From JASGDN01 sp049841275 (GTDB lineage Bacteria; Chloroflexota; Chloroflexia; Thermomicrobiales; UBA6265): 64,000 nucleotides of DNA. The notes beneath the pieces are model-generated. The model saw only the letters and a list, made by a program, of their open reading frames with translations. It did not search any database and had not been told where the DNA came from. Of the stretch, positions 44,201-52,655 are shown in pieces. The position numbers and the translations under genes are program-made. Position 1 is the first letter of the stretch. The number at the start of each line of letters is the position of its first letter. The DNA lies in the NCBI GenBank assembly GCA_049841275.1, contig JASGDN010000062.1:1-64000 (forward strand). The letters are read 5' to 3'.

Positions 44201-45670
44201 GTGGATTCTCCGCAGGAATCGACCGGGGCACGGATCGTTCCCTTTCCACAGCCAACGGCAGAGGGGCGCCCGCAGCCCCGCACGACGCCACGGATCGGGA
44301 CGCCCGGCCGGACCGGCGAAACGATCACGTCGGACCAGCTGCTCGACATGATCGCGCTGGCCGAACCGCTACCCGGTGAGAACGAAGGGCTGACCCACTT
44401 GCGGGCGGTCAGCATCGGGGTTTCCAGCGGGGCGTTCTACCCGCACACGGCGACCGAGGATGTGCCCGCGGCAGCGGCGCGGCTGGGTATCGGATCTGTC
44501 GAACTGATGCTGCAGACGGCCGGCGAATACGAACCGGAATTCATCGCGCAGGTCAAGGCCAATGCCGAGGCCGCCGGTGTGCGCATTCACGCCCTGCACA
44601 CGATGTTCAACCTGCACCCGATGCTCGATCGCTACCCGAGACGGGCGACGGAGGGTCGCGCGCTCTTTCAGAAGGGGATCGAAGCGGCGGCGGCGCTGGG
44701 GGCGAAGGCGCTGGTCTGGCATGGTGCGCGCAAGCAGGATGTCGCCAACACGGAGGGCTGGGAGCGATTCATCGCCCTCACCGCGGAACTGGCGACGGCC
44801 TGTGGCCAGCATGGGGTGACCCTGGCGCTGGAGAACGTCTCCTGGTGCGCGCTGGCGCAGGTGCGCCACGTCGTCACCTTCGCCACACGGCTGGAGGAGA
44901 TCGGAACGCCGGAGGAGGTCGGGTTCGTCTTCGATCCCTTCCAGGCGGTGGAAGCCGGCGCCAATCCGTTCATGATGCTGGCGGCGATGGGCAATCGCGT
45001 GGTGGATGTCCACATCAGCGATTACCACCAGCACGACATCACCGCGCGTCATCTGCCGCCGGGCGATGGAGACCTGCCCTGGTCGGCGCTGATCCGTGCG
45101 ATCGCGGGGAGCGGCTACACCGGCCCGATGATGATCGAGGGACCGCTCGGCACCGACGACGAGGTGATCGGTCGGGTGCGCGGTCATCTCGATCCACTGA
45201 TCCGCAGCATCTTCCCGTTCCGGCCGGAAGGGGAGCTGCGTGAGGATGCGCTTTCCGGCGCCGACCGTGAGTCGGAAAGCGTGCAGGTGCTGAGCACCGT
45301 GACGCCGCCGCTGGGGATTCGGCGGGGGATCGATCTCTTCAACGCGCGCCAGTTCTACGAGCAGCACGAGGCGATCGAACACGAGTGGCATGCCGAGCGC
45401 GGTCCGATCCGGCGGCTGTATCAGGGCATCCTCCAGATCGGGGTTGGCTTCCATCACGCGCTGAACGGCAACCACAAGGGCGCGGTGTTGCTGCTCCACG
45501 CCGGGATCGAGAAGACGCGCGACTTCGAACCGCAGGCGCTGGGCATCGATACGGCGACCCTGGTGGTCGAGTCCCAGGCCTGTCTCGACCGGATCGATGC
45601 GCTGGGGCCGAACCGCCTGCACGAGTTCGATCCCGCGATGATCCCGACCATCGCCTACACTGCATCCTGA
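44201..45670 (+). CDS. TIM-barrel epimerase fused to a DUF309 domain
   Basis: In this 489-residue two-domain protein, residues about 65-345 form a xylose-isomerase-like TIM barrel (ALHTMFNLHPML, ALVWHGAR, VTLALENVSW, GFVFDPFQAVEAG, VVDVHISDYHQHD, GPMMIEGPL). Residues about 370-485 form a DUF309 helical domain with its marks FNARQFYEQHEAIEHEWHAE, RRLYQGILQIGVGFHHALNG and GAVLLLHAGIEKTRDF. DUF309 is normally a separate small protein of unknown function with conserved His/Glu. The start is GTG 44201, because AGAGAGGTG lies five bases upstream; ATG 44183 has no site. The HAD phosphatase gene follows within 100 bases. The fusion suggests that the DUF309 part acts on the same sugar-like substrate. 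Confidence 0.82.
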   Translation: MDSPQESTGARIVPFPQPTAEGRPQPRTTPRIGTPGRTGETITSDQLLDMIALAEPLPGENEGLTHLRAVSIGVSSGAFYPHTATEDVPAAAARLGIGSVELMLQTAGEYEPEFIAQVKANAEAAGVRIHALHTMFNLHPMLDRYPRRATEGRALFQKGIEAAAALGAKALVWHGARKQDVANTEGWERFIALTAELATACGQHGVTLALENVSWCALAQVRHVVTFATRLEEIGTPEEVGFVFDPFQAVEAGANPFMMLAAMGNRVVDVHISDYHQHDITARHLPPGDGDLPWSALIRAIAGSGYTGPMMIEGPLGTDDEVIGRVRGHLDPLIRSIFPFRPEGELREDALSGADRESESVQVLSTVTPPLGIRRGIDLFNARQFYEQHEAIEHEWHAERGPIRRLYQGILQIGVGFHHALNGNHKGAVLLLHAGIEKTRDFEPQALGIDTATLVVESQACLDRIDALGPNRLHEFDPAMIPTIAYTAS

Positions 45671-45765
45671 TCCAACCATTCACGACCACGCTGCTGGAGG
45701 GGATCGTCGCGAGCATGCGATGATCCCCTCAATCACGCCATCTCGCCCCCTGAAGGAGCTCCCGC

Positions 45766-46461
45766 ATGCCGTCGAAGCGCCAAACCAACCGCCCGAAAGC
45801 CGTGATCTGGGATCTGGACGGAACCTTGATCGATTCGGCCGAGTGGCACTGGCTGAGCTGGCAGGAGATCCTGCACGCCGAGGGGTACCCGATCACGCAC
45901 GAGGAGTTCCTGCGCGGGTTCGGGCGGCGCAACGACGAGATCCTGGTCGAGTACTTCGGTGCAGACGCCGATCCGGCCCGGCTGGCGGACATCGCCGACC
46001 GCAAGGAGGCACGGTACCGCGCGTACGTGGAGCAGCACGGCGTCGTGGTCCTGCCGGGTGTCGAGGACTGGCTTGGCTACCTCGGGGAGGCGGGCTGGCA
46101 GATGGCGGTGGCGACCTCCGCGCCGCGCGAGAACGTCGGGATCATCCTGGATGTCTCCGGGCTGGCGCTGGCGTTCGATGCGGTGGTGGCGCGGGAGGAT
46201 GTGCGGGCAGGCAAGCCCGATCCGGAGGTCTACCTGAAAGCTGCGTCGCTGCTGGAGGCGGAGCCAATTCGCTCCATCGTCGTGGAAGACGCGCTGGCCG
46301 GCGTGCAGGGAGCGCATGCAGCGGGCATGGCCGCGATCGGCGTCGGGCCGCGTCATGCCGACTTGGGGGCGGACCTCTCCGCCGAGCGGCTGGACGATCT
46401 GGATGACGACGCCTTCGATGTGCTGCTCGCACGGTGGGCGACGACCGCCGCTACCGAGTAG
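45766..46461 (+). CDS. HAD-family hydrolase, beta-phosphoglucomutase-like
   Basis: This 231-residue cytoplasmic protein has HAD motif I WDLDGTLIDSAEWHW (nucleophile Asp, acid/base Asp), a helical cap (about 30-90), motif II in AVATSAP, the motif III Lys in VRAGKPDPEVYL and the motif IV acidic pair in IVVEDALAGVQ. The first Asp of motif I follows KAVI. The family covers sugar-phosphate phosphatases and beta-phosphoglucomutases; substrate unassigned. It follows the TIM/DUF309 gene by 95 bases on the same strand and could dephosphorylate its product. Confidence 0.87.
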   Translation: MPSKRQTNRPKAVIWDLDGTLIDSAEWHWLSWQEILHAEGYPITHEEFLRGFGRRNDEILVEYFGADADPARLADIADRKEARYRAYVEQHGVVVLPGVEDWLGYLGEAGWQMAVATSAPRENVGIILDVSGLALAFDAVVAREDVRAGKPDPEVYLKAASLLEAEPIRSIVVEDALAGVQGAHAAGMAAIGVGPRHADLGADLSAERLDDLDDDAFDVLLARWATTAATE

Positions 46462-46595
46462 CGCACCCGCCGGACGGGTGTCGCCTCGTGGCTGCGCCTA
46501 CAAACGACCGGATAGGCATCACAATTCGAGATCTGGGTGATCTGAAACGCACAGAGACTGGTCGATTAGCCTAGCGGTTCCGTGAACAAGGTGGG

Positions 46596-47582
46596 CTACT
46601 GGCTCGCGTCGGCGATGGCGTGCATGCGGTCGCCGAAGGTACGGAAGGCCTCGGCAAGGTCCGGCGGGGAAATCACGCGCATCGGAAACGGGATGTTGCT
46701 CAGCCGCCAGGTGAACCACGACAGACTTTCCGTCGCCGAGATCAGCCGCGTATGCTCCTCGTCGATCTGCTCCAGCACGGCCAGATCCGGGCTGATGAAC
46801 TCGCGCACCGCGGCACAGGGGGCGTGAATCTCCACCTCGACCTGATAGTCGCTGCGCACCAGCGCCAACGAGGCCATGACCGCAGCCCGCACATCCAGAT
46901 TCTCCGGCGGCACGAACGCGGACTCCAGCAGGTCGACCCGGCGGATGCGGTCGATACGGAAGGTGCGCGTGCCCTGCCGCAAATGGCAGTAGGCATGGAG
47001 ATACCATCGCCCGTGGTGCACCACGATGCCATAGGGGTCGACCTGACGGGCGGATTCGTCACCATCGGGGCGGCCATAGCGCATCCAGCAGCGGCGCGAG
47101 GTGATCGTCGCCTGCGCGAGCGTTGCCAGCACGGTCGGATTCGGGAAGCTGTCGCTTTCCATCGACGTATACGGCGCTTCCGGAAGGAGCAGGCTGGTCC
47201 GGATCGTCTGGATGCGTTCCAGCAGCTCGCGCGGGAGGACGCGCTCGATCTTCGTCAGCGCCTGGGTGACCGGTTTCGGGAGTTCGGAGGCAACGGACGT
47301 TCGCGAGGCGAGCAGCGCAATCGAAAGACCGATCGCTTCCTCGGGACTGAACATCAGCGGCGGCATCCGGAAGCCGGGACGCAGCCAGTAGCCTCCGGTG
47401 CGGCCGGCCATCGGCTCGACGGGAATGCCCATCTCCTGCAACGTGACCACGTAGCGGCGGATCGTGCGGGTAGTGACGCCCAGTTCGTCAGCCAGCGCCG
47501 GCCCGCTGATACCGGGACGATCCTGCAAGAGCTCCAGCATCGCCAGGACGCGGCTTGCCGGTTTGGTCGCTTCCATCACCAT
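46596..47582 (-). CDS. WYL-domain transcriptional regulator
   Basis: This 328-residue regulator has an N-terminal DeoR-like winged helix (RVLAMLELLQDRPGISGPALADELGVTTRTIRRYVVTLQEMGIP) and a WYL domain in the C-terminal half (CWMRYGRPDG, VDPYGIVVHHGRWYLHAYCHLRQGTRTFRIDRI) followed by a WCX-like extension. WYL domains sense small molecules or nucleic acids in characterised relatives. The ATG at 47582 has GGAG eight bases upstream. It is divergent from the 93-residue hypothetical gene, its most likely target in this window. Confidence 0.87.
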   Translation of the reverse strand: MVMEATKPASRVLAMLELLQDRPGISGPALADELGVTTRTIRRYVVTLQEMGIPVEPMAGRTGGYWLRPGFRMPPLMFSPEEAIGLSIALLASRTSVASELPKPVTQALTKIERVLPRELLERIQTIRTSLLLPEAPYTSMESDSFPNPTVLATLAQATITSRRCWMRYGRPDGDESARQVDPYGIVVHHGRWYLHAYCHLRQGTRTFRIDRIRRVDLLESAFVPPENLDVRAAVMASLALVRSDYQVEVEIHAPCAAVREFISPDLAVLEQIDEEHTRLISATESLSWFTWRLSNIPFPMRVISPPDLAEAFRTFGDRMHAIADASQ

Positions 47583-47925
47583 CCGTTCACTCCGTGGACC
47601 GCGCGAAAGGGCTTCCCGCATCCCGGGACGCCGCACATGAACCCCTGCTGAAAACAGAATACATGTTCTGGTAAAGAAGGACGAAAAGTGTCCGCACCAG
47701 CCGATAAGATAGAGCTATCGAATCAAGCGACGGACGGCTTGTCCGCCCGGTCACCGGAGAAGGAGTGCCGCTCATGATGGCTGAAACCGGATCGTTCTCT
47801 CCCTGATCGTTGAAGGGTTGCCCACCGCAATCCGCTGCATCTGCCTCGTGCTTCGCCCCGTTGACGCGATCGTACCGATCGAGGGGCATGGGGTTTCCTG
47901 CGCCAGAAACGAAGGACATGCTTCG
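47583..47925. other. Divergent promoter region of the WYL regulator
   Basis: These 343 bases include AT-rich patches such as AACAGAATACATGTTCTGG, which contains the inverted repeat CAGAATACATGTTCTG (imperfect) near 47656-47671 and may be the regulator's operator. No gene is recognised. Confidence 0.4.
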
Positions 47926-48207
47926 ATGTATTTCATGAATGACGACCTGATTGACGTCCTTGTCTTCGAGCGTGAGTACGAGATTCGTCACCGGATGCGC
48001 CCCTACGGAATCGCTGCTGCCGAGCCGCATCCGCTCTGGTCGCAGTTGCGGGCAGCGGTCAGCCGTTTCTTCGCTCCCGCCCGCGCACGCAGGCCTGACC
48101 CAGCCACAGCCGAAGAAATCCCGGCCGCATCGGACAGGCCGGCCGCACTGACGGTGATCCGGGTGCCGGAGCGGGTTCACGCGGATGCGCTCGACCGCGC
48201 AGCCTGA
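47926..48207 (+). CDS. Hypothetical 93-residue protein
   Basis: It begins MYFMNDDLIDVLVFEREYEI and continues into a basic Pro/Ala/Arg-rich tail, ending in a short beta-like segment ALTVIRVPERVHADA. I do not recognise it. GAAGGA precedes the ATG at nine bases. It is the first gene divergent from the WYL regulator and is followed by a microprotein gene on the same strand. Confidence 0.55.
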   Translation: MYFMNDDLIDVLVFEREYEIRHRMRPYGIAAAEPHPLWSQLRAAVSRFFAPARARRPDPATAEEIPAASDRPAALTVIRVPERVHADALDRAA

Positions 48208-48283
48208 GCGATGCCCCGATCCAACGCTTCATCCCTCCATGTCATCGTTCGCATTCGTGGTTCCATCCCCAGGAGTGCCTTCC

Positions 48284-48400
48284 ATGATCGCCATCCTGCT
48301 CTTCATCCTCGCCTTCGTCGCACTCGATCTGCTCGCCCTGCGCTTCGGCGCCCGCAGCCTCCCGACCTACCGCACCCACGATGACCGGCCGAACTGGTAG
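48284..48400 (+). CDS. Microprotein: 38-residue membrane peptide (copy A)
   Basis: The ATG at 48284 is preceded by AGGAG at eight bases, an ideal site. The product has a hydrophobic helix (MIAILLFILAFVALDLLALR) followed by FGARS and a polar tail ending DDRPNW. A paralogue of 33 residues at 53335 shares the helix pattern, DLLALRFGA and the RPNW ending, with a similar upstream sequence (GGAGTG). Conservation between two loci is the main evidence that it is a real gene. The function is unknown; such peptides often sit in membrane complexes. A terminator hairpin follows 25 bases later. Confidence 0.72.
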   Translation: MIAILLFILAFVALDLLALRFGARSLPTYRTHDDRPNW

Positions 48401-48425
48401 ATCGGGTGCTGCCGATGGATTGACC

Positions 48426-48461
48426 GGGGATCGCGCCAGGCAACTACCTGGCGCGATCCCC
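48426..48461 (+). terminator. Terminator hairpin after microprotein A
   Basis: GGGGATCGCGCCAGG (48426-48440) and CCTGGCGCGATCCCC (48447-48461) form a perfect 15 bp stem with a 6-base loop. Confidence 0.7.
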
Positions 48462-48611
48462 GTCTCCATGCCAGGATTTGACGGGGCAAACGCCGCCGCA
48501 TCCGGCCTCACCCGTGGATGCACCACCGCAGGTGTGGATGGTACACTCTGGCGTCGGGAACTCGACGGGATACCACGATCCGTTCGAGACGGTCGAATCG
48601 ACCGGACACAC

Positions 48612-48685
48612 GGCGCCATGGCCAAGTGGTAAGGCACGGGTTTGCAAAACCCTGATCGCCGGTTCGAATCCGGCTGGCGCCTCCA
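48612..48685 (+). tRNA. tRNA-Cys (anticodon GCA)
   Basis: The acceptor stem GGCGCCA (48612-48618) pairs with TGGCGCC (48675-48681). The anticodon loop TTGCAAA presents GCA. The T-arm is GCCGG-TTCGAAT-CCGGC. A genomic CCA follows the discriminator base (48683-48685). A rho-independent terminator lies 12 bases downstream, so the tRNA is a separate unit. Confidence 0.95.
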
Positions 48686-48697
48686 GATTCCCACACG

Positions 48698-48740
48698 ATG
48701 TGGGGCACCGGCCATATGGCCGGTGCCCCACATTCGTTTT
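48698..48740 (+). terminator. Rho-independent terminator of tRNA-Cys
   Basis: ATGTGGGGCACCGGCC and GGCCGGTGCCCCACAT (48698-48733) form a long palindromic stem, followed by TCGTTTT. It is one of the few hairpins in the window with a U-run. Confidence 0.8.
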
Positions 48741-48780
48741 CCATCGGGCCGACGATTCGGCCAACCATGCGAGCAGTGCG

Positions 48781-49131
48781 ATGTCCTCCGAATCTCCATC
48801 CCCACCGCCACCCGCCATCGATCCGCCGGATACGCCCACAACGCTTCCGTACGGCGAGACGGCGGAGCAGGTCCGCAAACGTAGCCAAGCGATTGCATGG
48901 GCGGCGGGCGCGTTCCTCGCCCTGGGCCTTGGCCTACCCATCGGATTCGCGCTGCGCGACTGGAAGATCGGTCTCGCGGTAGCCGTGATCGTCGGCGCCT
49001 TGACGGTCGTTGGCTATCTCAAGGCCGGGGCCGACCACGCCGAGCGCCGGGCCGCACGCGTCGCCCGCGAGCACAGCCTGACCGACGAGGAAATGGACGA
49101 GGAGGAAGAGGACAATGGCGCCTACCGATAA
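48781..49131 (+). CDS. Hypothetical two-helix membrane protein
   Basis: This 116-residue protein has a Pro-rich cytoplasmic N-terminus (about 1-35), two adjacent hydrophobic helices (about 38-82: AIAWAAGAFLALGLGLPIGF and KIGLAVAVIVGALTVVGYL) and a charged tail ending in an acidic cluster (DEEMDEEEED). I do not recognise it. The acidic tail codons (GAGGAGGAAGAGGAC) also act as the ribosome binding site of the overlapping Nudix gene (17-base overlap), so the two are co-translated. Confidence 0.7.
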   Translation: MSSESPSPPPPAIDPPDTPTTLPYGETAEQVRKRSQAIAWAAGAFLALGLGLPIGFALRDWKIGLAVAVIVGALTVVGYLKAGADHAERRAARVAREHSLTDEEMDEEEEDNGAYR

Positions 49132-49756
49132 GGCTGACGAGGCCTTCGATCCCTTCGCGACCGACCTCGGCAATCCGCCCGCAACCGATCGCTGGCAAGA
49201 GCCGGTGCGTCCGCATGAAGTGACCATCGGCACGCGGCGCGCGTTCGACGGCAAGCTCCTGCACGTCCGTGTCGACGACGTGCGGATGCCATCCGGGGCA
49301 ACCTCCGGCCGGGAGATCGTAGAGCATCCGGGATCGGCGGTGGTGCTCCCGGTGACGGCTGCGCGCGAGGTCCTGATGATCCGCCAGTATCGGCATGCAT
49401 TCGGACGCTACCTGCTGGAACTGCCGGCCGGGCTGATCGATCCTGGCGAAGGGGTCGTGGAAACGGCGGGGCGCGAACTGATCGAGGAGACGGGGTACGC
49501 GGCGACATCGCTGCGTCATCTGACAACGGTGCTCGCCAGTCCGGGGTACACACAGGAGCGAAGCGCGCTGGTGCTGGCAACCGGATGTCATCCCGTCGCG
49601 CACGAGGCGGACGTGGACGAGCCGATCGACGTGCTGAAGGTGCCGCTGGCAGACCTCGGCTCGTTCCTCACACCGGGAAATACGGCCATCGAGAACGCGC
49701 AGGCGATGCTGGGTGTGCTCTGGCTCCTGCGCCTGGACGCCCTCGGCGAGTTGTAG
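49115..49756 (+). CDS. Nudix hydrolase, ADP-ribose pyrophosphatase-like
   Basis: This 213-residue enzyme has a perfect Nudix box: G-LIDPG-E-GVVETAG-RELIEETGY, with the metal-binding Glu residues in REL-x-EE. VEHPGSAVVLPV and MIRQYRHAFGRYLLELPAG before it are typical of ADP-ribose / nucleotide-sugar pyrophosphatases. About 35 disordered residues precede the domain. It overlaps the upstream membrane protein gene by 17 bases. The likely role is clearing ADP-ribose or related nucleotides. Confidence 0.9.
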   Translation: MAPTDKADEAFDPFATDLGNPPATDRWQEPVRPHEVTIGTRRAFDGKLLHVRVDDVRMPSGATSGREIVEHPGSAVVLPVTAAREVLMIRQYRHAFGRYLLELPAGLIDPGEGVVETAGRELIEETGYAATSLRHLTTVLASPGYTQERSALVLATGCHPVAHEADVDEPIDVLKVPLADLGSFLTPGNTAIENAQAMLGVLWLLRLDALGEL

Positions 49757-49837
49757 CGGCCGCGACACATCCACCGGGTTGCCGCCGGTCGATCGGGGCA
49801 TTCGGGCGGGCAACGGCCGGTCCATGACGACGACCGT

Positions 49838-51259
49838 CTACACGATCGCCATGCGGCTCGGAACGATCTCGTCGGCAAGGGCGCTCCGCACCCCCCGCAA
49901 TGCCCGTTCCAACTCCGGCCGCTCCACGGTATTCAGGCACAACCGCAACCCCGACATCTGCACGCCATCGACGATGAAGCTCGACGGCGGCGTCAGGATC
50001 ACGCCGCGCCGCAACGCCCCGTTCAGCACCCGTTCCGCCTGCAGTTCGGGCATCGGCATCCAGGCATGCAGGCTGGATGCAAACGACGGCTCCTCGATGG
50101 AAGTCCCCAGCATCCGCTGCGCCAAAGCCATCCGGACGCCCGCCTCTTGCGCCACCGCCCTCCGGATCTCGTCCGCCGCGCCATCGGCGATCAACTGGCA
50201 CACCACCATCGGCGCCAGGCTGCTCGCCGCGTAGCAATCCACCCGCATCGCCTGCGCCAGCCGGTCAAACCACGCCGCCGTGGGTGCATGCAGGATGCCG
50301 ACCCGCATCCCCATCGCAATCACCTTCGACGCGCTGGAGAGATAGAACGTCCGCTCCGGCGCGAAGGTCGCGACCGGTGTAAGGTCCAGGCGGCGCACCC
50401 CATCCGCGAACGCCAGCGGCCCGTAGACATCGTCCTCGATCAGCATCAGGTCGTGCACGCGCGCGACACGGGCGATCTCCTCCCGCCGCCCCTGCGACAT
50501 CGTGCGCGTCGTCGGATTCTGGAGCGTCGGGATCAGGTAGAGCAATCGGCTGCCCGTCTCGCGGACCGCCTGCTCCAACGCGTCGGGCCGGACCCCCTCG
50601 TCGTCCATCGCTACACCGATACAATGCCCGCCCCGCGCATCCACCAACGCCCGGAACCCGCTGAACGTCGCCGGTTCGGTCAGCACCACATCGCCCGGCT
50701 GCACCAGCAAGCCCACGATCAGCGCCATCGCGTGTTGCGTCCCGGTCGTGATCAGCGTCCGCTGCCAATCGATCCTGTCGAAGTGCGCCGCTTCCCGAAA
50801 CCAGCCCGCCAAGACCTGCCGGTGCCGCGAGAACCCGGCATGAGGGACAACACCCAGCGTCTCCGCCAGATCGGGACGCAACCGGAGCCGCGCCAGGGCA
50901 TCGCCGATCCGCGGCGCCGCGAAAGCGAGGCTCTGCAGGTTCAACGACAGATCGACCGGCATATCCGGATCGGCCTCGGCCGCATCGGTCATGCGCCAGA
51001 GCGACCGGGCAGACGGCGCGACGAACGTCCCACGCCCGACCGCACTCGTGAGCAGCCCCAGCCGCTCGGCCTCGGCGTAGGCCTTCGTCACCGTCCCGAC
51101 CCCGATTCCCAACCGGACCGCCAGATCGCGATGCGTCGGCATCCGGGTCTCTGGTTCCAGCTCGCCGCTGGCAATGCCTGCCCGCACGGCATTCACCAGG
51201 CGCTCGTGGAGCGTCGCCCCATCGTTGTCGAAGATGGCGGGGGTCCATGTCTCATTCAT
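49838..51259 (-). CDS. MocR-type regulator (GntR helix-turn-helix plus aminotransferase domain)
   Basis: This 473-residue protein has an N-terminal GntR winged helix (LHERLVNAVRAGIASGELEPETRMPTHRDLAVRLGIGVGTVTKAYAEAERLGLL) and a fold-type I aminotransferase domain (about 100-470), with TTGTQHAM, IEDDVYGPLAF and the PLP Lys in LSSASKVIAMGMRVG. MocR proteins use PLP to sense amines and control adjacent metabolic genes. It is divergent from an aminotransferase-LysE operon, its likely target. The start has no ribosome binding site; a promoter placed a few bases upstream implies a nearly leaderless mRNA. Confidence 0.9.
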   Translation of the reverse strand: MNETWTPAIFDNDGATLHERLVNAVRAGIASGELEPETRMPTHRDLAVRLGIGVGTVTKAYAEAERLGLLTSAVGRGTFVAPSARSLWRMTDAAEADPDMPVDLSLNLQSLAFAAPRIGDALARLRLRPDLAETLGVVPHAGFSRHRQVLAGWFREAAHFDRIDWQRTLITTGTQHAMALIVGLLVQPGDVVLTEPATFSGFRALVDARGGHCIGVAMDDEGVRPDALEQAVRETGSRLLYLIPTLQNPTTRTMSQGRREEIARVARVHDLMLIEDDVYGPLAFADGVRRLDLTPVATFAPERTFYLSSASKVIAMGMRVGILHAPTAAWFDRLAQAMRVDCYAASSLAPMVVCQLIADGAADEIRRAVAQEAGVRMALAQRMLGTSIEEPSFASSLHAWMPMPELQAERVLNGALRRGVILTPPSSFIVDGVQMSGLRLCLNTVERPELERALRGVRSALADEIVPSRMAIV

Positions 51260-51267
51260 GAAGCCAT

Positions 51268-51329
51268 GATACGCGACCGTTTGTCATAGTGACAATCATG
51301 GTGACATCAACGAATTGTCCTGATACATT
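51268..51329. promoter_or_regulatory. Divergent MocR / aminotransferase control region
   Basis: Minus-strand promoter: TTGTCA (51295-51290), 17-base spacer, GTATCA (51273-51268), placing the start 2-4 bases before the MocR ATG. The palindrome TTGTCA-TAG-TGACAA (51281-51295) overlaps that -35 box. A plus-strand promoter GTGACA (51301-51306), 17-base spacer, TACATT (51324-51329) would serve the aminotransferase. Repeated GTGACA/TGTCA units fit MocR binding. Confidence 0.55.
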
Positions 51330-51371
51330 CGTCACCATCGACCCGGCTCGTCGCGTCAGGACATCACGCAT

Positions 51372-52655
51372 ATGGATACGCTCGCCCTTCCCACCTCCCC
51401 CCACGACCGCACGGATGCCTTCGACTGGCAACGAGCGTTTGCCGGCCGCACGGCCCGCCTGAAACCCTCCGAGATTCGCGAATTCCTGAAGCTGCTGGGC
51501 AAGCCAGGCATCATCTCGTTCGCTGGCGGCATCCCCGATCCGACGCTCTTCCCGGCGGCTCGCCTCGCCGAGACCGCCTCTGCCATCCTCGCCGACCCGG
51601 TCCGCCGTACCCAGGCCCTTCAATACGCGCCGAGCGACGGTTACTTGCCGCTTCGGGAGTGGATCGCCGCCCACATGACCCGTCTCTGGGCGCCCTGCAC
51701 CGCGGACAACATCTTGCTCACCACCGGCTCGCAACAGGCGCTCGACCTGCTGGGCAAGGTCCTGCTCGACCCCGGCGACACCATCCTCACCACGGCCCCA
51801 GCCTATCTCGGCGCCCTGCAGGCCTTCGACGTCTACGAACCGACCTACGCCACCCAGCCCATCGACCGCTTCGGCGACCATCCCGGCGGAGGACACACGC
51901 CGACCATCGCCTACGCGGTGCCGGATTTCTCGAATCCCAGCGGCGAAACGCTGACGCTCGCCCAGCGCAAACGCCTGCTCGATGCCGCCGAATCGCTTGG
52001 CATTCCGGTGATCGAGGATGCCGCCTACCAAGCGCTCCGCTTCGAGGGCGAGGCGCTGCCTTCCCTGCTCGCACTCGACATCATGCGCGGCGGCAGTATC
52101 GAACGCTCCCGCGTCGTCTACACCGGCACGTTCTCGAAGACGATCGCACCGGGCCTGCGCGTCGGCTGGATCTGCGCGTCACAAGCGATCCTGCAGAAGC
52201 TCCTGCTCGCCCGGCAGGCAGCGGACCTCCACAGCTCGGCCCTCGACCAGATGCTGATCCACGGCGTCGTCTCGGCCGGATTCGACGAACAGATCGCCCG
52301 CATCCTGCCCGTCTACCGCCATCGCCGCGACCGGATGCGGGCCGCGCTCGACCGGGAGATGCCAGAAGGGACTACCTGGACCCGGCCGGAAGGCGGCATG
52401 TTCGTCTGGCTCACCGTGCCGGAGGGGCTGGACAGCCGCGAGCTGGTGCGCGACGCCATCCGGAACGAAGGGATCGTCTTCGTGCCCGGCACCTCGTTCT
52501 TCCCTGATGGCGCCGGGGAGCGCCACATCCGCCTGAACTACACCTGCTCCGACGACGCGGTCATCGATGACGGCATCGCCCGCCTCGGACAGCTGATCCG
52601 GCGGCATCTCGCATCCTCCCGATTGCCCACGAGCGGCAGGATGGCCGCGCGATGA
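51372..52655 (+). CDS. PLP-dependent aminotransferase (2-aminoadipate / aromatic type)
   Basis: This 427-residue fold-type I aminotransferase resembles the LysN/ARO8 group. Motifs: IISFAGGIPDPTLFPA, ALQYAPSDGYLPLREWIA, LLTTGSQQALDLLGK, VPDFSNPSGETLTL, IEDAAYQALRFEG and the PLP-Lys site YTGTFSKTIAPGLRVGWI. It stops inside the LysE-type exporter gene (ATGA overlap) and is divergent from a MocR regulator, so the locus forms a regulated amino-acid transamination and export unit. AGGA lies about 11 bases before the ATG. Confidence 0.9.
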   Translation: MDTLALPTSPHDRTDAFDWQRAFAGRTARLKPSEIREFLKLLGKPGIISFAGGIPDPTLFPAARLAETASAILADPVRRTQALQYAPSDGYLPLREWIAAHMTRLWAPCTADNILLTTGSQQALDLLGKVLLDPGDTILTTAPAYLGALQAFDVYEPTYATQPIDRFGDHPGGGHTPTIAYAVPDFSNPSGETLTLAQRKRLLDAAESLGIPVIEDAAYQALRFEGEALPSLLALDIMRGGSIERSRVVYTGTFSKTIAPGLRVGWICASQAILQKLLLARQAADLHSSALDQMLIHGVVSAGFDEQIARILPVYRHRRDRMRAALDREMPEGTTWTRPEGGMFVWLTVPEGLDSRELVRDAIRNEGIVFVPGTSFFPDGAGERHIRLNYTCSDDAVIDDGIARLGQLIRRHLASSRLPTSGRMAAR

